Positions 1 through 10,951 of a stretch of DNA of 64,000 nucleotides are shown in pieces (within the stretch, counting starts at the first letter, position 1; each line of letters begins with the position of its first letter). Both the position numbers and the translations under genes were made by a program. The notes under the pieces were generated by a model. That model was not told the origin of the DNA. It saw only the letters and a program-made list of their open reading frames with translations, and searched no databases. Source of the stretch: Durusdinium trenchii (lineage: Eukaryota; Sar; Dinophyceae; Suessiales; Symbiodiniaceae). The stretch spans positions 391,704-455,703 of the forward strand of contig CAXAMN010026384.1 in NCBI GenBank assembly GCA_963970005.1, read 5' to 3'.

Positions 1-3000
1 GGTGCAATGCTCCCATAGTTAGTTGGTGTTTTTGCCCTACTTTTGTTTCTAGCCCACCCAGGGTTTCAATAGACCCCTATATTGAAAAAGGACCGAACCC
101 ATAAAAGGTGTCAGACTAATCAGGCTCACAGCAAAACCATACCTGCACCTCTCAACATGAACGAACACCACTTCAAGGTTGAAATGCTCCGTTTAACGCA
201 GAACACGCTACTGAAAATGTGGGTAATCAGGCCGCTAGCCTGCTGCTCTCCAATGGTCACTGCCTGGGTGCCCGCAAACGTTTCGAGGTGATCTATTGGT
301 GACCAGTCTAAGCCTGGGCAGCCAAAGACGAGGCTTGCCAGCATTGCCAATACCTTGGACAAAACTGTGGAAACTCAAGGTTGGGTAAGGCGCTTGGAAT
401 GGAAAACACTCTTGTTGAAGGTCAACACTTTGTTGAAAGTAAGGCAAATGGCGGCAGGCGCCTTCAAATGTTTCAACCCTTGCAGGACGAGCGATCGCTT
501 CACATCCTTGTGAGACCTTCGCTTTGGCTTGTCGTGAACCGCTTTCTTCTTCGCTGAAGGGACACGGAAAGGCATCGCTTCCTTTTTGGCGACCATTGCA
601 AGACCGATGCCTTCAAAACACAGGACCAAGTGTTCTCACTCTCACTTGAGCCCACCCCCTGCGTTGACCCTTTCATTTCAACATCGCCGAAGAGATACAC
701 ACGTTTTGGCCACAGAGACATTGCCTTGTTCATTTTGACACCTTCAATGCTCTCTCCCTTCCAACCCTCTGTTCGCAAGATGTCCACGGTTTTCAGTCCT
801 TGTCGAAATTCAGCCACTCCTGCGGCTTGCGATTGGCTGATTCACTGTATAATTACACCCAAAAGTAAAATCTCAAACACGTGTCTTGGCCGTGCCCTTT
901 TTCTCACCGCCCCTTCATCTAAGGAAGAGTGGCTACACAATTCACCAACATTGCCTTCTTTGCCCCCGGCGCCTTGGACGATGAACTGCCGCGAGAAGCG
1001 CGCCGCAAGCCCCCATCGCCTGTGAAAGCGAGCATGGATTGCAGGGACATGACGCGGCGCTTCCCCGATAATATCTTATGTCTTAGTGTTTTCATCTTTT
1101 TCCTTCGCTACAAATCAGCAGACATTGCGTCATCTGCCCTAGATAGGCATGGAAAAACCCACCGTCCATTCTCTAAGGACGACAGACTCCATGCAGCCCC
1201 AAACATAGCTACCTGGCAACTATGTAAATGAGAACCTTGCCTTTGGCAACCTTAGAAGAAGGCCCTTGTCTTTGCAATGTTCCAAGCCTCTTGGGGGCCA
1301 TCAAATTTTGACCAAGTGATTTGGCCAAGAGAAGTTTTATGGTCAATTGGCGCTTTCGATCCAACCCGTTTGACGATGTAAGCCTTCTTGTTCAAGAGAA
1401 CCTCAATCGCCTTGGATCAGAATATTGGTAATTGGGGCTGACATGGATAACTGCATGTTAACTTGATCTGCGCGTGAACACCAAACCTCTAAACAGACTT
1501 GCGCTGAGGGGGGAAATCAAAGTGGGTGGCAAGTCACTGCTCCAGTGGGGCCACACACCGTGTAGCCATGTTTTCCCTTGCTGCCCTCGCATGGATAGGC
1601 TTCACGAGGAATACCAAGCTTCTTCAAGTCGTAGGTCTGCCACACTGTGCCCGAAAGCTTCTTGAGGTGCCTCTTGATGGCCTTTGTCTTACCGCTGCCT
1701 GCCTGACAGAGACTGGCTTGAGGAGGGGGCCAGTCCAAGCTCACATGTCACAAGATTCTTGAGAACCTACCCGTTTAGATTGTGCGTTGTGGTGATGGTG
1801 AACTCTCTCTAAGTCAAGGGACCTGTTTTGCAGGGATGGGTAGATCACCCAAAATCTTAGCTTCAGCATCACGAAATCCCGGAAGGAAGGGGATTGCCGT
1901 CTTGGAAACAACGGGCGCCTCATCGTCATATTTCGTTGGACTGGTCTCCTCCTGCGCGTGGGCACAGCCAACAGAGTGGACCAATAAGTCTGACAAGAAA
2001 CATTGTGTTGGTTTCACCTCCCCATTTAATTTTCTTTTAACAGAGTATCGAGTTGCATGTCAAACTCCACCTGTACTGATTCAATCTTTTTGGAAAACTA
2101 CAGAGCCATTCTCCTTCTTGACCGCGGTGTGCACTGCATCCCGAAGTGGAGCGGCAACGGGTCGGGCCCCGGAGCTGGCAGCCTGGAGAAGAAGTTGAAA
2201 TGGCGCGCGGACAAGTTGTGAACGCAATGTGCATTTTCACGCGTAAAGACATGATAGTAATGGCAATACGTTGAATATAAAAGAATGGAATAAATAAGAG
2301 TGCGTAGGTTTCGACCATGGATGGGTTTGTGAGCTCAACGATGCATGGGCGCTGTGTTCAAATCTCCAAAGTAGCAAAAACTTTATATAAGGGCCCTGGC
2401 CTCTCCAGCCCTGGCTGAGCGATAGAAATCCCAGTTGTTCTTGGTGCAAAGCTGCGCAGTCCTTTCGCAATGTCCATGACGGGTGTACTGCCTCACACAA
2501 TGGTAGAGGTAATCGTCGAAGAGCTCATGCCTAGGTAAAAATGGTAGCGGAGCAAATCAGAAGTGGTATAGCGGAGCCAAAGGCATGTCAAACTCTTTTT
2601 GACATAATCGCCTACACGCATCGAAATAAACACAAAGACCACCAAAGTAACCGTTACTCACTTCCACGCTAGAGTACCTCACATCCTGCTTGGAGAAGGT
2701 ACCCAAAAACTCTGTCCGTGAAGGCCGACGCTTGCAGCACCAATCATACAGGGTTTCAATTGGAACAACCGTCTTCTCAAGCCGGTCAAGCGCACCCACT
2801 ACTTGGTAGGCCTGCCCCATCCATGCTCCCTCGCGCTGGCTGTCAGCCATGTCATCCATGGGTCTATCCTCATCACTCTCATCGTCGCTCTGGCCTGCAA
2901 GGCCATGCGAAAACTTGCAAACACTGCGCGCAGAGCAAGATTGATGTTAAAATAGCTCAGAGCAAAACCATGAAACCTTTTCTGACAAGAACGACGTATT

Positions 3001-3860
3001 TCTTGCCCAGAACACCCTACCTGGAAGTCGGAGGGTTGACGCGCTCAAACTGTCGTGGTCGCGACGGTCCTCTTGAGCCTCATCGGACTCATCCTGACCA
3101 TCTTGAACAGGGACAGGAGACACCTCGTCATCGTCACTTGGCATGGCCTCCTCGATGTCACTGCAATCGGACCCCTCCTTTTCCTCCTCAGACTCATCCT
3201 GACGAGCCTCAGGTCAGACTGGGACCATGAGTTTGCAAGCTCGAATGAAATGAAATAAAACCCACCAACAACAGACAATAACACCTGAACCTTTCATCCG
3301 CAGACATGCAACACGGCTGCGAGAGGGCGAAGGCCTCAAGAGCCCCTTCAACTGAGTCACCCGAGGGTGATTGCCAGCAGGCGACGATCGCCATAGTGAT
3401 CGGACTGCCCCCACAAGCTTCTTGATCTTGACCCCCTCTTCAGCCGCAATCTGAAGTTTGGTGTTGGCTCCAACCAGCAGCTGTCCTTTGAACAAAGTGT
3501 CCAGCCACATGATGCAGTCGGTCAGGAAATAGCCCGAAGGAACCTTGAAGGTGCCATAATCGACACATCATCAAAACAATTTGCTTCACAACTATATATA
3601 AAACTATATAAAACCAATAAACCGGTTGCATACACCCATCAAAGAAACTCGGTCAGGGAATTCTTCAATCACTGGCTTGAGAACGTGAAAATTAATAGCA
3701 ACATCTGCTGCTGATGGCCTGACTAGGGCCGAGTCCAGCCGAACAATGCCACCGCCGCTCCACTTGCCACTGTTGACCACTTCATGAGCACACATCGGCA
3801 GATGGTCAAAGATCCCCTTGGCCACTGTCTCCACGTGGCGGGAGGTCCAACCAATCTTGC
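1..3860 (-). CDS. Multi-exon protein-coding gene of unknown function, 3' end outside window
   Basis: A spliced minus-strand gene inferred from coding-like segments between AG acceptors and GT/GC donors. Exons, upstream to downstream: 3634-3860, about 3294-3543, 3021-3207, 2678-2894, about 2400-2530, 2102-2182, 1823-1951, 1559-1702, 1276-1410, possibly 945-1021, 646-819, 484-610 and about 236-313. Several joins keep the frame exactly: 3021 ends in phase 1 and 2894 supplies two bases; 2678 ends in phase 2 and 2530 supplies one; 2102, 1823 and 1559 all join in phase 0. One part is acidic (QDESEEEKEGSD, then DDDEVSPV). Others are basic and helical (RHLKKLSGTVWQTY; AYIVKRVGSKAPIDHK). The last visible exon contains DHLETFAGTQAVT, resembling methyltransferase motif I. 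I recognise no complete family. The spliced-gene call is fairly secure; exact ends of the 'about' exons and the function are not. Confidence 0.66.
236..313 (-). CDS. Exon with methyltransferase motif I-like sequence
   Basis: Part of the minus-strand multi-exon gene. It starts after an acceptor (GGCTGCCCAG) at 314 and reads GLDWSPIDHLETFAGTQAVT. The pattern (D/E)-x-FAG-x-x-A-V-T resembles the glycine-containing motif I of SAM-dependent methyltransferases, which binds the cofactor. The donor is not clear, so the lower bound is approximate. Methyltransferase function is inferred from this motif only; the catalytic region would lie to the left of the window. Confidence 0.42.
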
Positions 3861-3993
3861 CTGCACCTCACGCGCGACAGTACGCATGTAGAATATACCC
3901 AGAAAATGTCAACCCACCGAAGTCTTTAAACACGAGGAGACTTGGCTATACACAGGGGGCTGCGATCCAAAAAACTAAAGTGTAGGCTTTGAA

Positions 3994-4334
3994 TGAGCCA
4001 CGACAAGATCGCCATGTAGCGTGCGCTGCCTGTCCACCACCTTCAGCCTGCTCCACAAGCGAACAACGCGACTCTGGTCCAACGTTCATAGCTAAAGGCG
4101 GGTTTTTCGCAGCGACCTTCGGAGCAAAAAGGTTGCCTGCGAGACCGGCGAGTCTCCACACTGCAAGGTTTTCATGCGACACAGCCGCTGCATGTCTGCC
4201 TTGCCATCTCACATGTGCCTCGAAGAAACAACAATAATGCAAACAAACAATTGCGGTGGCCTGCGCAGAACCCCAGGCGCGCTCGGGCGACAAGAGCTGA
4301 ACCAAACGGATCGTCGGTGCCGACTGCAACGCGG
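3994..4334 (-). CDS. Candidate upstream exons, minus strand
   Basis: Two candidate exons lie upstream of the minus-strand gene. One runs about 4268-4334 after a TTTTTGCAG acceptor (reading SAPTIRLVQLLSPERAWGS). The other runs about 3994-4215 after TTCTTCGAG and stays open for about 74 codons, including HENLAVWRLAGLAGNLFAPK. They may be 5' exons of the same gene or of a separate one. Donors and phases are unresolved and I recognise no domain. Confidence 0.35.
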
Positions 4335-4389
4335 CTGCAAAAACAGGAAGACATTCCTTCACAAGTCGAAATGCGAAGACTCAAGTCCA

Positions 4390-4880
4390 AATGTTTCCTT
4401 CACATAAATGTGCTCTTGATTCTCTCTCCATCCAAACGCGTTTAGAATTTCTCCTTTGCTCTTCTCTTTGCTTCCCAGCGCAATGTTGGGCAAACAAAAC
4501 CACAGTTTACGCACACGATGCGTCGATCGGCGTTTGGTGCAAGGTTTCACGTTTTGAAAGCGCCGTGTGGAACACAACCAGGGGCACCACGCGACATCGT
4601 CAGTGCTCTTGCTTGTTACATACTGTAGCAAAACATTGGGGGCGCTACCTGAAAAACACAGGGCCCATGTTTAACGTGTATAACACATGATCATTATTTC
4701 CCCTGGGAGCGCGATGCGAGGTAACAAGCTCATGGATACGCTAGCTTTTTTTTTGCAGCAGCGTGCCCAAATACAAGGGACACCTTCTTTTACAAAGTGC
4801 AAGTGGCGTTGCCTATTGTAATCACGATGCGCAAATAAGAAGAGAGGAGCCTCATGGTAATAAGACTCCCAGGCCGAAAC
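4390..4880. other. No gene seen
   Basis: Only short reading frames without splice-site support or recognisable protein motifs. There is a short poly-T run near 4746. Confidence 0.4.
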
Positions 4881-4883
4881 ACC

Positions 4884-4996
4884 AGATGGCGAGGTACGTA
4901 TGCAGAGGAAAATGCTTTTGCCATTTGTCCTGCTATGCGACGGCCGCAGTGGCTGCATATGATTCCAGACCAAGGCTATGTATCAGGTTTGGCCTA
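4884..4996 (+). pseudogene. LRR gene C-terminal remnant
   Basis: This stretch reads RWRGTYAEENAFAICPAM, then WLHMIPDQGY, and stops with TAG. It matches the end of the LRR genes further right (WRGTYAESSAFDKCGQF at 15.4 kb) and especially the fragment at 23.05-23.13 kb, which has the same TYAEENAFA and WLHMIPD. It is a degenerate 3' end of a BspA-like LRR gene and the left-most trace of the array. Confidence 0.6.
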
Positions 4997-5189
4997 GCCT
5001 GCCCCTTCACTGCAGCCAGTACTTGTGGGTTTGCCAGTCTCTGAACTTGACTGTGCGCACGCCTCTTTCCACAGACAAAATGAACCTGCACTCATCCAGC
5101 TAGTGGGTTCTCTCCTGCCAAGGCAGTCCAGGCAAACTGGACCAGTCTTTTTTGCCTTTCGTGTTCGCACTTTGCTGACAGTGAGCCCA

Positions 5190-5395
5190 ACCTGGCTGTG
5201 AGCCTCAGCTCTTGGCCAGTGGTTGGCGCCCGGCTTAGCAGAGTAGATGATTGGCACACAGGTGGGAACCTCTGTTCTTGTCCGTAGGAGTCAGTACTCA
5301 GCCAATCTTGTACAAAGATGGCACAAGAGCCATGCTAGGGAATTTCTTGGTTTCACCCGTTCTCACAAGGGCCATGCATGTTAGGAAGTAGCATG
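5190..5395 (+). repeat. LRR-array spacer repeat, copy 1
   Basis: About 200 bp homologous to 23650-23840: both contain a 'gagcct(c/t)agctc' segment, 'ctgattggc'-like text, 'cttgtacaaag', then a 'ttcac...ctcacaagggcc(g/a)tgcatg' end. It links the left edge of the array to its right edge and shows that the end units share a spacer type absent from the inner ones. Confidence 0.55.
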
Positions 5396-5439
5396 TGATG
5401 ACTGCTCCCCTTTTTCTTGGTTGAACTGTGCACGCCTCA

Positions 5440-5660
5440 CAGGCTCCTCTTGCTTGGTGTCAAGGAGCCTAGTGGAAGAGCGTGAGCTTTCCTCCCCCTG
5501 ATGGCGGGGGGACCCTCGGTTGCCTGCAGCGGCGACTTTCGTTGCGACGCCTTACACCCTCGTCCCTTGCTTTGGCCACAGCCTCTGTCGCTAGTGCAGT
5601 CATTTGTAGTGGTTGTGCTCTTGAAATGCTGTTTTCCACGGCCTGCAGAGATCTGCAACG
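5440..5660 (+). repeat. Hairpin spacer module, copy 1
   Basis: Spacer module holding a C-run/G-run stem-loop (CCTCCCCC, loop, GGGGGG, about 5492-5514) followed by a diverged tail ending in TGCTGTTTTCCA. Related modules are at 10.2, 15.9, 17.7, 22.0 and 23.9 kb. In this copy the GGCAAAGCTGTTTTGGAGTC leader of the inner copies is not recognisable. Confidence 0.45.
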
Positions 5661-5929
5661 AGAAGACTGTCGGTAATCAGTCAATTTGTGCTGCAACTTA
5701 TTCGCACCATTTGCCCCGCATACTTTCGAACAAAGGTGAAGTGCCTGCAACCGAACCTTACAAGGGCGAGTCTTCTCCCCTTGTCCGCAAACGAAGGTCA
5801 TTGCAGTATGGCCTACAAGGACAACAGCCAATGTCCTGATGCAGCGAACAGCATACTTCGAGAATTCGGGCCCATCTTTTCTGTTTCACTTGTTTCGAAA
5901 CTCTGCCACATTGGATCTTCTCTTTTCTC

Positions 5930-6077
5930 GGTTTTGGTGTTTGGGGGTTTTGTTTGTGTTTGTTGGGTTGGTTGGTTGTTTTGTTGCTTCTTTCCCCTTC
6001 CAATAAGCAGAGTTTCCATCCTTCTCATGATGACCTGGGCACGCCGCCCACATGGCATCCGTACTCGTGGAAAAAAC
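5930..6077 (+). promoter_or_regulatory. T/G-rich tract plus conserved 3' splice-site-like module, copy 1
   Basis: A long T/G tract (TTTGGGGGTTTTGTTTGTGT type) is followed by a pyrimidine run, CAATAAGCAG, and then a conserved block (GATGACCTGGGCACGCCGCCC ... CTCGTGG-AAAAAA). Five relatives occur at 10.9, 16.6, 17.5, 22.6 and 24.5 kb, always upstream of an LRR unit or fragment. It looks like a polypyrimidine tract and acceptor, for cis- or spliced-leader trans-splicing. The function is inferred. Confidence 0.4.
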
Positions 6078-6084
6078 ACAGAAG

Positions 6085-7167
6085 TAGGCATCCCTGCCTT
6101 TCGCACAAAAGACGAAGGCACAACTCCTGTGCTGGAGTCCCAATGCCTCATCACTCACGCAGACAGTGGCAATGTCCTTCGGCCGCAATCAGTGCATAGG
6201 CAAACCAGACCTGCCTATCCATCATGTGCATGTCTACTTTCCTGTGCAGCTGATCCACAAGCTCATAGAGCGTATGGAGACTCTGCACTTCCAAGACGTT
6301 GCCCCAGAGGAAGGCAAGATACAAGTCCCTGTATTATAGTCGGGCCTACAAAGGACTATGTATCTCCAATGACCACCCAGCAGTCCCGCTGACGCCGAAT
6401 CTGGCAAATGCCGATGAACAAGGCATCCTTGATGGGAGCTTTGGTCAGATGGTCTCCTTTCAATCTTCACATAAGAGTGCCTTCCGGCCAGAGGTGCCTG
6501 TGTGGCACAAGATGAATGAAGGGGTGACCTCAGCGGAAGGTGACACGGACGTGACAGCCCAAACAAGCATGGCCGAGCCTGTCCCTGCTATGGAGACGCA
6601 GACCCCTGAACTTTGGGGAACAGACAGGAAGAAACCGAAGCGGCAACAGATCCTGATAGTGAGGAAGGAGACGCTGAAGATGTAACTTACCTAGTCCCGA
6701 TAGGACAAGGGTGCTTCTCTTTCCAGAAAGGTCTCCTACTCAGAGCAAAGGAAACTTACTCCAAAAGGAGCATAGGCAACAAATATGAGATCATCTCCAA
6801 GTGGCTCCTCACAGGTCTGGCAGTCATGATCACGAGAGCCAATTGGAATATACTCTCCAAGCATAGAACACTCACAATCACCCCTCGAAACTTGCTCAGA
6901 GCCTATTTTCGATGGGGCTATCCTGCTGATGAAGAGGATAGGACGAGGAAGCCGTATGCTCTCCCCCATCCTAGGTCCCTCCTTGCCGATACGTGGGAAG
7001 CTACCGTCTCATGGGTTAGCCATGAGCACTATGCCCAGGCAACCACCCTGTTTAACGCAGCGCGGGCGAGACCTGGATACTATTACACAATCAATCAGGT
7101 CAATCCTATTCACGCTACTCCTGAACAGGAGCAAGCTACCCAACCAAGCCCAAAGGTTGAGTTTTAA
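6085..7167 (+). pseudogene. LRR unit 1, N-terminal region (frameshifted)
   Basis: Homologous to 11.45-12.54 kb and 19.25-19.7 kb, but split over at least three frames. About 6085-6320 matches the conserved VHVYFPVQ(L/V)IHKL segment, read here in a frame without a good start. About 6400-6610 carries GILDGSFGQM and VPVWHKMNEGV. 6613-7167 carries a helical stretch with SKRSIGNKYEIISKWLLTGL, RWGYPADEEDRTRKPYALPH and YYYTINQVNP. The domain is not one I recognise. Conservation between units at the protein level shows that it was once coding and is now broken. Confidence 0.6.
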
Positions 7168-7319
7168 CCCCTGTCTTGCTGAGTGTCGTATGGATCACCT
7201 TTGGACAGTAATCATACGCGTGAGGCAATGTGTCATCCCTTCACTGCAGTTGGCTCAAACCAGCTATAGGCGAGAACCTGTTGCGAGGCACCCCTTCGGC
7301 TGTCGACCAATGGACGACA

Positions 7320-8423
7320 CGGCGCCAATGCTGTGCAGTGAAGAGGAAGAGAATACTGGAACCTGCCCCTGTACTCTCCATCTCACCACCATGGCGGGCA
7401 ACGATAAACAGTTGGTAGTACCGGTAAGCATCCATCATAGCTGGGAAATGCTTGAGGACTACCTGGTGGAACACCTGCCTATGGTCGCGCGGCTGGACAC
7501 CTTTGTGTGTGAATTAACCCTGTTAGGTGCTGACACCAACCTCGCCTTGTGCGACCCAATCCATGATGAGCTTTGGAATAGCATGCGCTTCCACCTAGTT
7601 GTTCAAGACTGTTTTCAGTCGTACAGCTGTAAAGAGCAAATCCAAAGGGATACTCCCTGCTAAGGCCTTCTTCTCACTAACGCGACTTAGGCATGTCAAA
7701 GTGGAGCCTGGTCTCCATACGATTGACCGGCAAGCGTGGCGATTTTGCCAGTCGCTCAGAATTGTCAAGCTGCTTGAAACAGTCGTTGCGGTAGAATATG
7801 CGTCCTTTCAAGGGTGTTATGCCCTGTTGGTGGCTGAAATGCCAGGATGTGTCTTTTTCGGCGTTAGGCTCTTCTCTGAATGCTGTGCCCTAGAAAAAGT
7901 TGGAATTATCACAGAAAATAGTTGCCGACTAGCCAACGGGGCTGTAATAGCACCTTACGCCTTTGAAAGCTGCGCCAAGTTGAGTCAGCTTGCCCTGCCA
8001 CATGTATGTGCAATGACAGACATCGTCACTCCGACGTCCCCCCCTGCTGGCATATCAAATGGTTGCTTTCACTCGTCAGGGATCTGGGAAGTCGTCCTGG
8101 AAGATGAAGCTGTTTTTCTGGGCCATGGGGCTTATGAAAACTGCAAACAACTTACCCAGGTGGACATCTCTAAGACTAAAAATGACCTGCTGCACATGCA
8201 CACCTTTTCGCACTGCCAAAGCTTGCAAAGGGTGACTCTGCCACCCGGCCTGAGGGAAATTAGAGCAGAGGCGTTTGTGGGATGTATTGCCCTGAGCAGC
8301 CTTACCCTCCCTAGCCAACGACGCTACATAGGACATAGAGCATTTGGGGGCTGTAGCAAGCTAGCTTGTCTTACCTACAGGAGGAGCAAGAAAACTACAT
8401 GGAGGCGCCCTTATGCAGCCTGC
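7320..8423 (+). pseudogene. LRR gene A, unit 1 (frameshifted and truncated by inversion)
   Basis: About 7391-7640 encodes an ~80-residue N-terminal domain (EDYLVEHLPMVARLDTFVCE; a possible beta-grasp fold, inferred). The frame then changes at about 7650 into 7599-8420, an LRR_5/BspA-like array with repeats such as YASFQGCYALLVAEMPG, FSECCALEKVGI, YAFESCAKLSQLALP, MHTFSHCQSLQRVTLP and FVGCIALSSLTLP, each ~23 residues with the F-x-x-C-x-x-L signature. The ORF is interrupted at about 8423, where the normal C-terminus (PWWLHYLP...SDWMVPPSHHT) is missing and its sequence appears in inverted orientation. BspA-like LRR proteins are usually ligand- or surface-binding; the role here is unknown. Confidence 0.72.
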
Positions 8424-8806
8424 AATTCTATTGTCAATTGGATTTCTTCTCCAGCGAAGGTGATCAGAATGAGATGTAGCACTAGCGATCTTTCTTCACT
8501 CACTGGGGAGCTACATAGGGACATGATGTCTTCAACCATCGCGAGAATCCACCGTCCTATCGTAGGCTTGAGCCTGAAAGCGCAAGCAGTGTGAAGGCGG
8601 CTACCGAGAATCAAGAAACATGGAGCTGTAACAGTCGTACTTAGGGACGGCAACATGGGCAGCCGCCCTAATGCATTCCTACCGCCTGAGGCACTGTTTT
8701 CATGTGTGATGGCTGGGAGGGACCATCCAATCACTCCCATTCGGGGGTAGATAATGAAGCCACCATGGTGTATTTAGTTCGTAACAAGCCTCGCAAGCGT
8801 TGTGGG
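8424..8806 (-). other. Inverted segment between LRR genes A and B of unit 1
   Basis: Read on the minus strand from right to left, this segment contains the C-terminus of gene A (PWWLHYLPPNGSDWMVPPSH, stop near 8700), the A-B spacer, and the N-terminus of gene B (SEERSLVLHLILITFAGEEI, ending ELQ near 8424). In units 2 and 3 the same block is on the plus strand between A and B. On the plus strand gene A breaks off at 8423 and gene B resumes at about 8806 with EFDRLNEFENAVLEQLPYIG, so a simple inversion of about 383 bp explains the arrangement. Confidence 0.8.
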
Positions 8807-9909
8807 AATTTGACAGGCTCAATGAGTTCGAAAACGCAGTGCTGGAGCAACTCCCCTACATCGGAGAGAGAGCAGCACCTTTGGTTGCGAGCTTGACTTT
8901 GTCCATAAAGACACCCGCAAAATGTTAGTTGACCCAATTTGGGACACCCTGCGCGATAACAACTGCTTCAACCTGATTGTTCGTCAGAGTTTCACTGAGG
9001 TGGAGCACAAAGGGGTGCGGGAAGGATACTGCCACATGCCTTTTCACATAACACAGAAGTTAGGCATGTGCAGGTGGAAGCAGGTATTCGCATCATTGGC
9101 GAGGCTGCCTGGCGGAGTTGTCTGCGACTCCAGGTTGTTCAGCTGCCGAACACAGTATAGTCTGCCTACAAAATGGGGTCTTTCGGAGAAGTTATGCACT
9201 CCGGACCGTCTTGGCCCCTGGGTGCAAGCAGTTCGGGATCAAGGTTTTTGAGGAATGCTGCTCCCTAACGCAGATAGGACCCACCGGTGATACCGCCAAT
9301 CAATTAGCCCCGCAGGCGCAATTTCGGCCACGGGCTTTTGAGAAGTGTACTGCGTTGCGACAACTCTATTTCGAAAAAACGGAGTATGACCCCACGAACT
9401 TGACAAGATGTCTGCCTGAGTGCTGTTTTTTGGAGGCTGGAATCGTCTCGCTCTCCCTGCCACCAGACTTCACATGGATTGGGCCTGCAGCCTGCGAGCG
9501 CTGTCTGCAGCTCCAGTTAGTCGATCTCTCCCGAACCGAAATAAGTGAGATATTGGGGTCCACCTTTGCACACTGTTTGCATCTACAGCAGCTCAGCCTG
9601 TCCAACAAGTTGCGAAGGATAGGACGAGAAGCCTTTCTCAAATGCACTTCGCTACGAGAGGTGCGTACCCCGTCAACCTTGCTGTATATTGCTCGACGAG
9701 CCTTTGCGGGCTGCCTGCAACTTTGCACATTCCACAAAACCGGAAAGAGAATGACCTGGAGGGGGCCATATGCTGAGGCTAATGCATTTGACAAATGTGG
9801 ACAATTGGACATACCAAAGTGGATTCACCTCCTTCCGCCAAACACCAATAGCGGTTGCGACATGTGTGCTGATGACTTCTATGAGGAACTGTGCAAGGAC
9901 CTACATTAG
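8806..9909 (+). pseudogene. LRR gene B, unit 1 (5' part frameshifted)
   Basis: It resumes after the inversion with EFDRLNEFENAVLEQLPYIG, shifts frame into 8870-9010 (FGCELDFVHKDTRKMLVDPI, NNCFNLIVRQSF), passes through a damaged stretch to about 9240, then stays open to 9909. The intact part encodes LRR_5 repeats (FEECCSLTQIGP, FEKCTALRQLYFEKTEYDP, ERCLQLQLVDLSRTEISEIL, FAHCLHLQQLSLSNKLRRIG, FLKCTSLREVRTP, FAGCLQLCTFHKTG) and the conserved tail WIHLLPPN...DDFYEELCKDLH. Its start is lost to the inversion, so it is probably not functional. Confidence 0.72.
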
Positions 9910-10125
9910 CTTTGCGAAGCTATGCCAGAAGCTCAGGCTTGCACCCATGTGCTGGTCCTGACCAAAACATCAGCAAACCACCTTGTGGAGGTACGGTCCT
10001 GGATGAGTACAGAATGTACAGCCTGTACAGCACACTGAACATAGGATAACGGTGTTTCACTTTGTTTCACGCAGTTCAAGGGGCCTGCACGTTTCAAGAT
10101 TGCACATGAATGCACAAAGGAGGCG
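9910..10125 (+). repeat. 3' module of LRR gene B, unit 1
   Basis: Conserved after gene B in all three units (also 15580-15820 and 21640-21880). Shared words include CTCAGGCTTGCACCCA, GTCCTGGATGAGTACA, a GGATAACGG(T/C)GT(T/A)TCAC segment and GGGGC(C/T)TGCA(C/T)GTTTC. It probably represents the 3' UTR or downstream processing region of gene B. Confidence 0.5.
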
Positions 10126-10224
10126 CACTTGCAAGGCGCTGGTAAGAGCTCAACCCCCATTTTGATTGCGCCAGTCGACTGCCCATCTTGGCTCTTGGTG
10201 AGCTGTGGAAACAATCTGCCTTTC

Positions 10225-10440
10225 TGTGACTTCCTGTGGCAAAGCTGTTTGTGGAGTCACCGTCGCATCGTGGATAAGCATCTCTGCTACTCTCCCTCCC
10301 TCGGGGGGGGGTTTTCGCGCCTGCCCTCGCCATGCTCGCCTTCTCCTCCACTTCTCGACTACATGGCTCCGCTGGGTCTTCCTTTCGTCGATTTGTAGTT
10401 TTCGATTGCTGATCCAGCTGTTTTCCCTGAGTCGGAATGT
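10225..10440 (+). repeat. Hairpin spacer module, copy 2
   Basis: Begins with GGCAAAGCTGTTTGTGGAGT, followed by CACCG, a CCTCCCTC/GGGGGGGG stem-loop (about 10295-10318) and a tail with CGTCGATTTGTAGTTTTCGA. It is shared with the spacers at 15.9, 17.7 and 22.0 kb. Confidence 0.5.
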
Positions 10441-10784
10441 CTCGTAAGGCCAATACCTCTTTGGAACCTTGTGAGCATGATAGCGGAATGCTGCTGTCCT
10501 TGAATGCCTTCCATGTCGAACAACTTTGATCTAGCAGCCTTCCGACTGTGCAACATTGCCCATCGTTATTTGAAGCTAGACGGGCAGTTCGAATGCCCCT
10601 TTTATCATGAATGCAGATGATTTTGTCAGTCAAAGGGCAGTGATTCGATTCCGATGGCAACCAAAGCACATGAACCTGATCATGACGTACTGAGCGCAAG
10701 GGAAGAATTCATTGCCCCAGGCCGCAATCTGTTTCACCGTTCTTCAGGCTGACTCAGCCATCCTGGGATTTGAACCTTTGCCAG

Positions 10785-10951
10785 CGTTTGGGTGGGGGCT
10801 TTGTTGTTTCTTTGTTGCTTTGTGTTGGGGGGCTTTTCTGGCTGTTTTCGGTTTCGGTTTGCTGGCCGGTTCACCTCTCTTTCTTTCACTAGCTTAAGGT
10901 GACTTGTGCATAACCTGCACACATAGCGCCTCGACTCGTGCAAAAAAAAGA
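10785..10951 (+). promoter_or_regulatory. T/G-rich tract plus 3' splice-site-like module, copy 2
   Basis: A T/G tract (TTGTTGTTTCTTTGTTGCTT type) leads into CTCTCTTTCTTTCACTAG, then the conserved block AAGGTGACTTGTGCATAACC, TGCACACAT and CTCGTGCAAAAAAA. It lies just upstream of the unit 2 N-terminal region, as expected for an acceptor. Confidence 0.45.

Noticed and set aside
1559-1702. P-loop-like AGSGKTK at the start of an exon
   Set aside because: There is no hydrophobic strand before it (it follows a splice acceptor) and no Walker B downstream; likely chance.
10734-10943. Minus-strand ORFs with CRLCTSHL and N/K/Q-rich tails at the six spacer modules
   Set aside because: Their tails are antisense to T/G tracts and the heads vary in frame between copies; the plus-strand acceptor reading explains the conservation better, though not conclusively.
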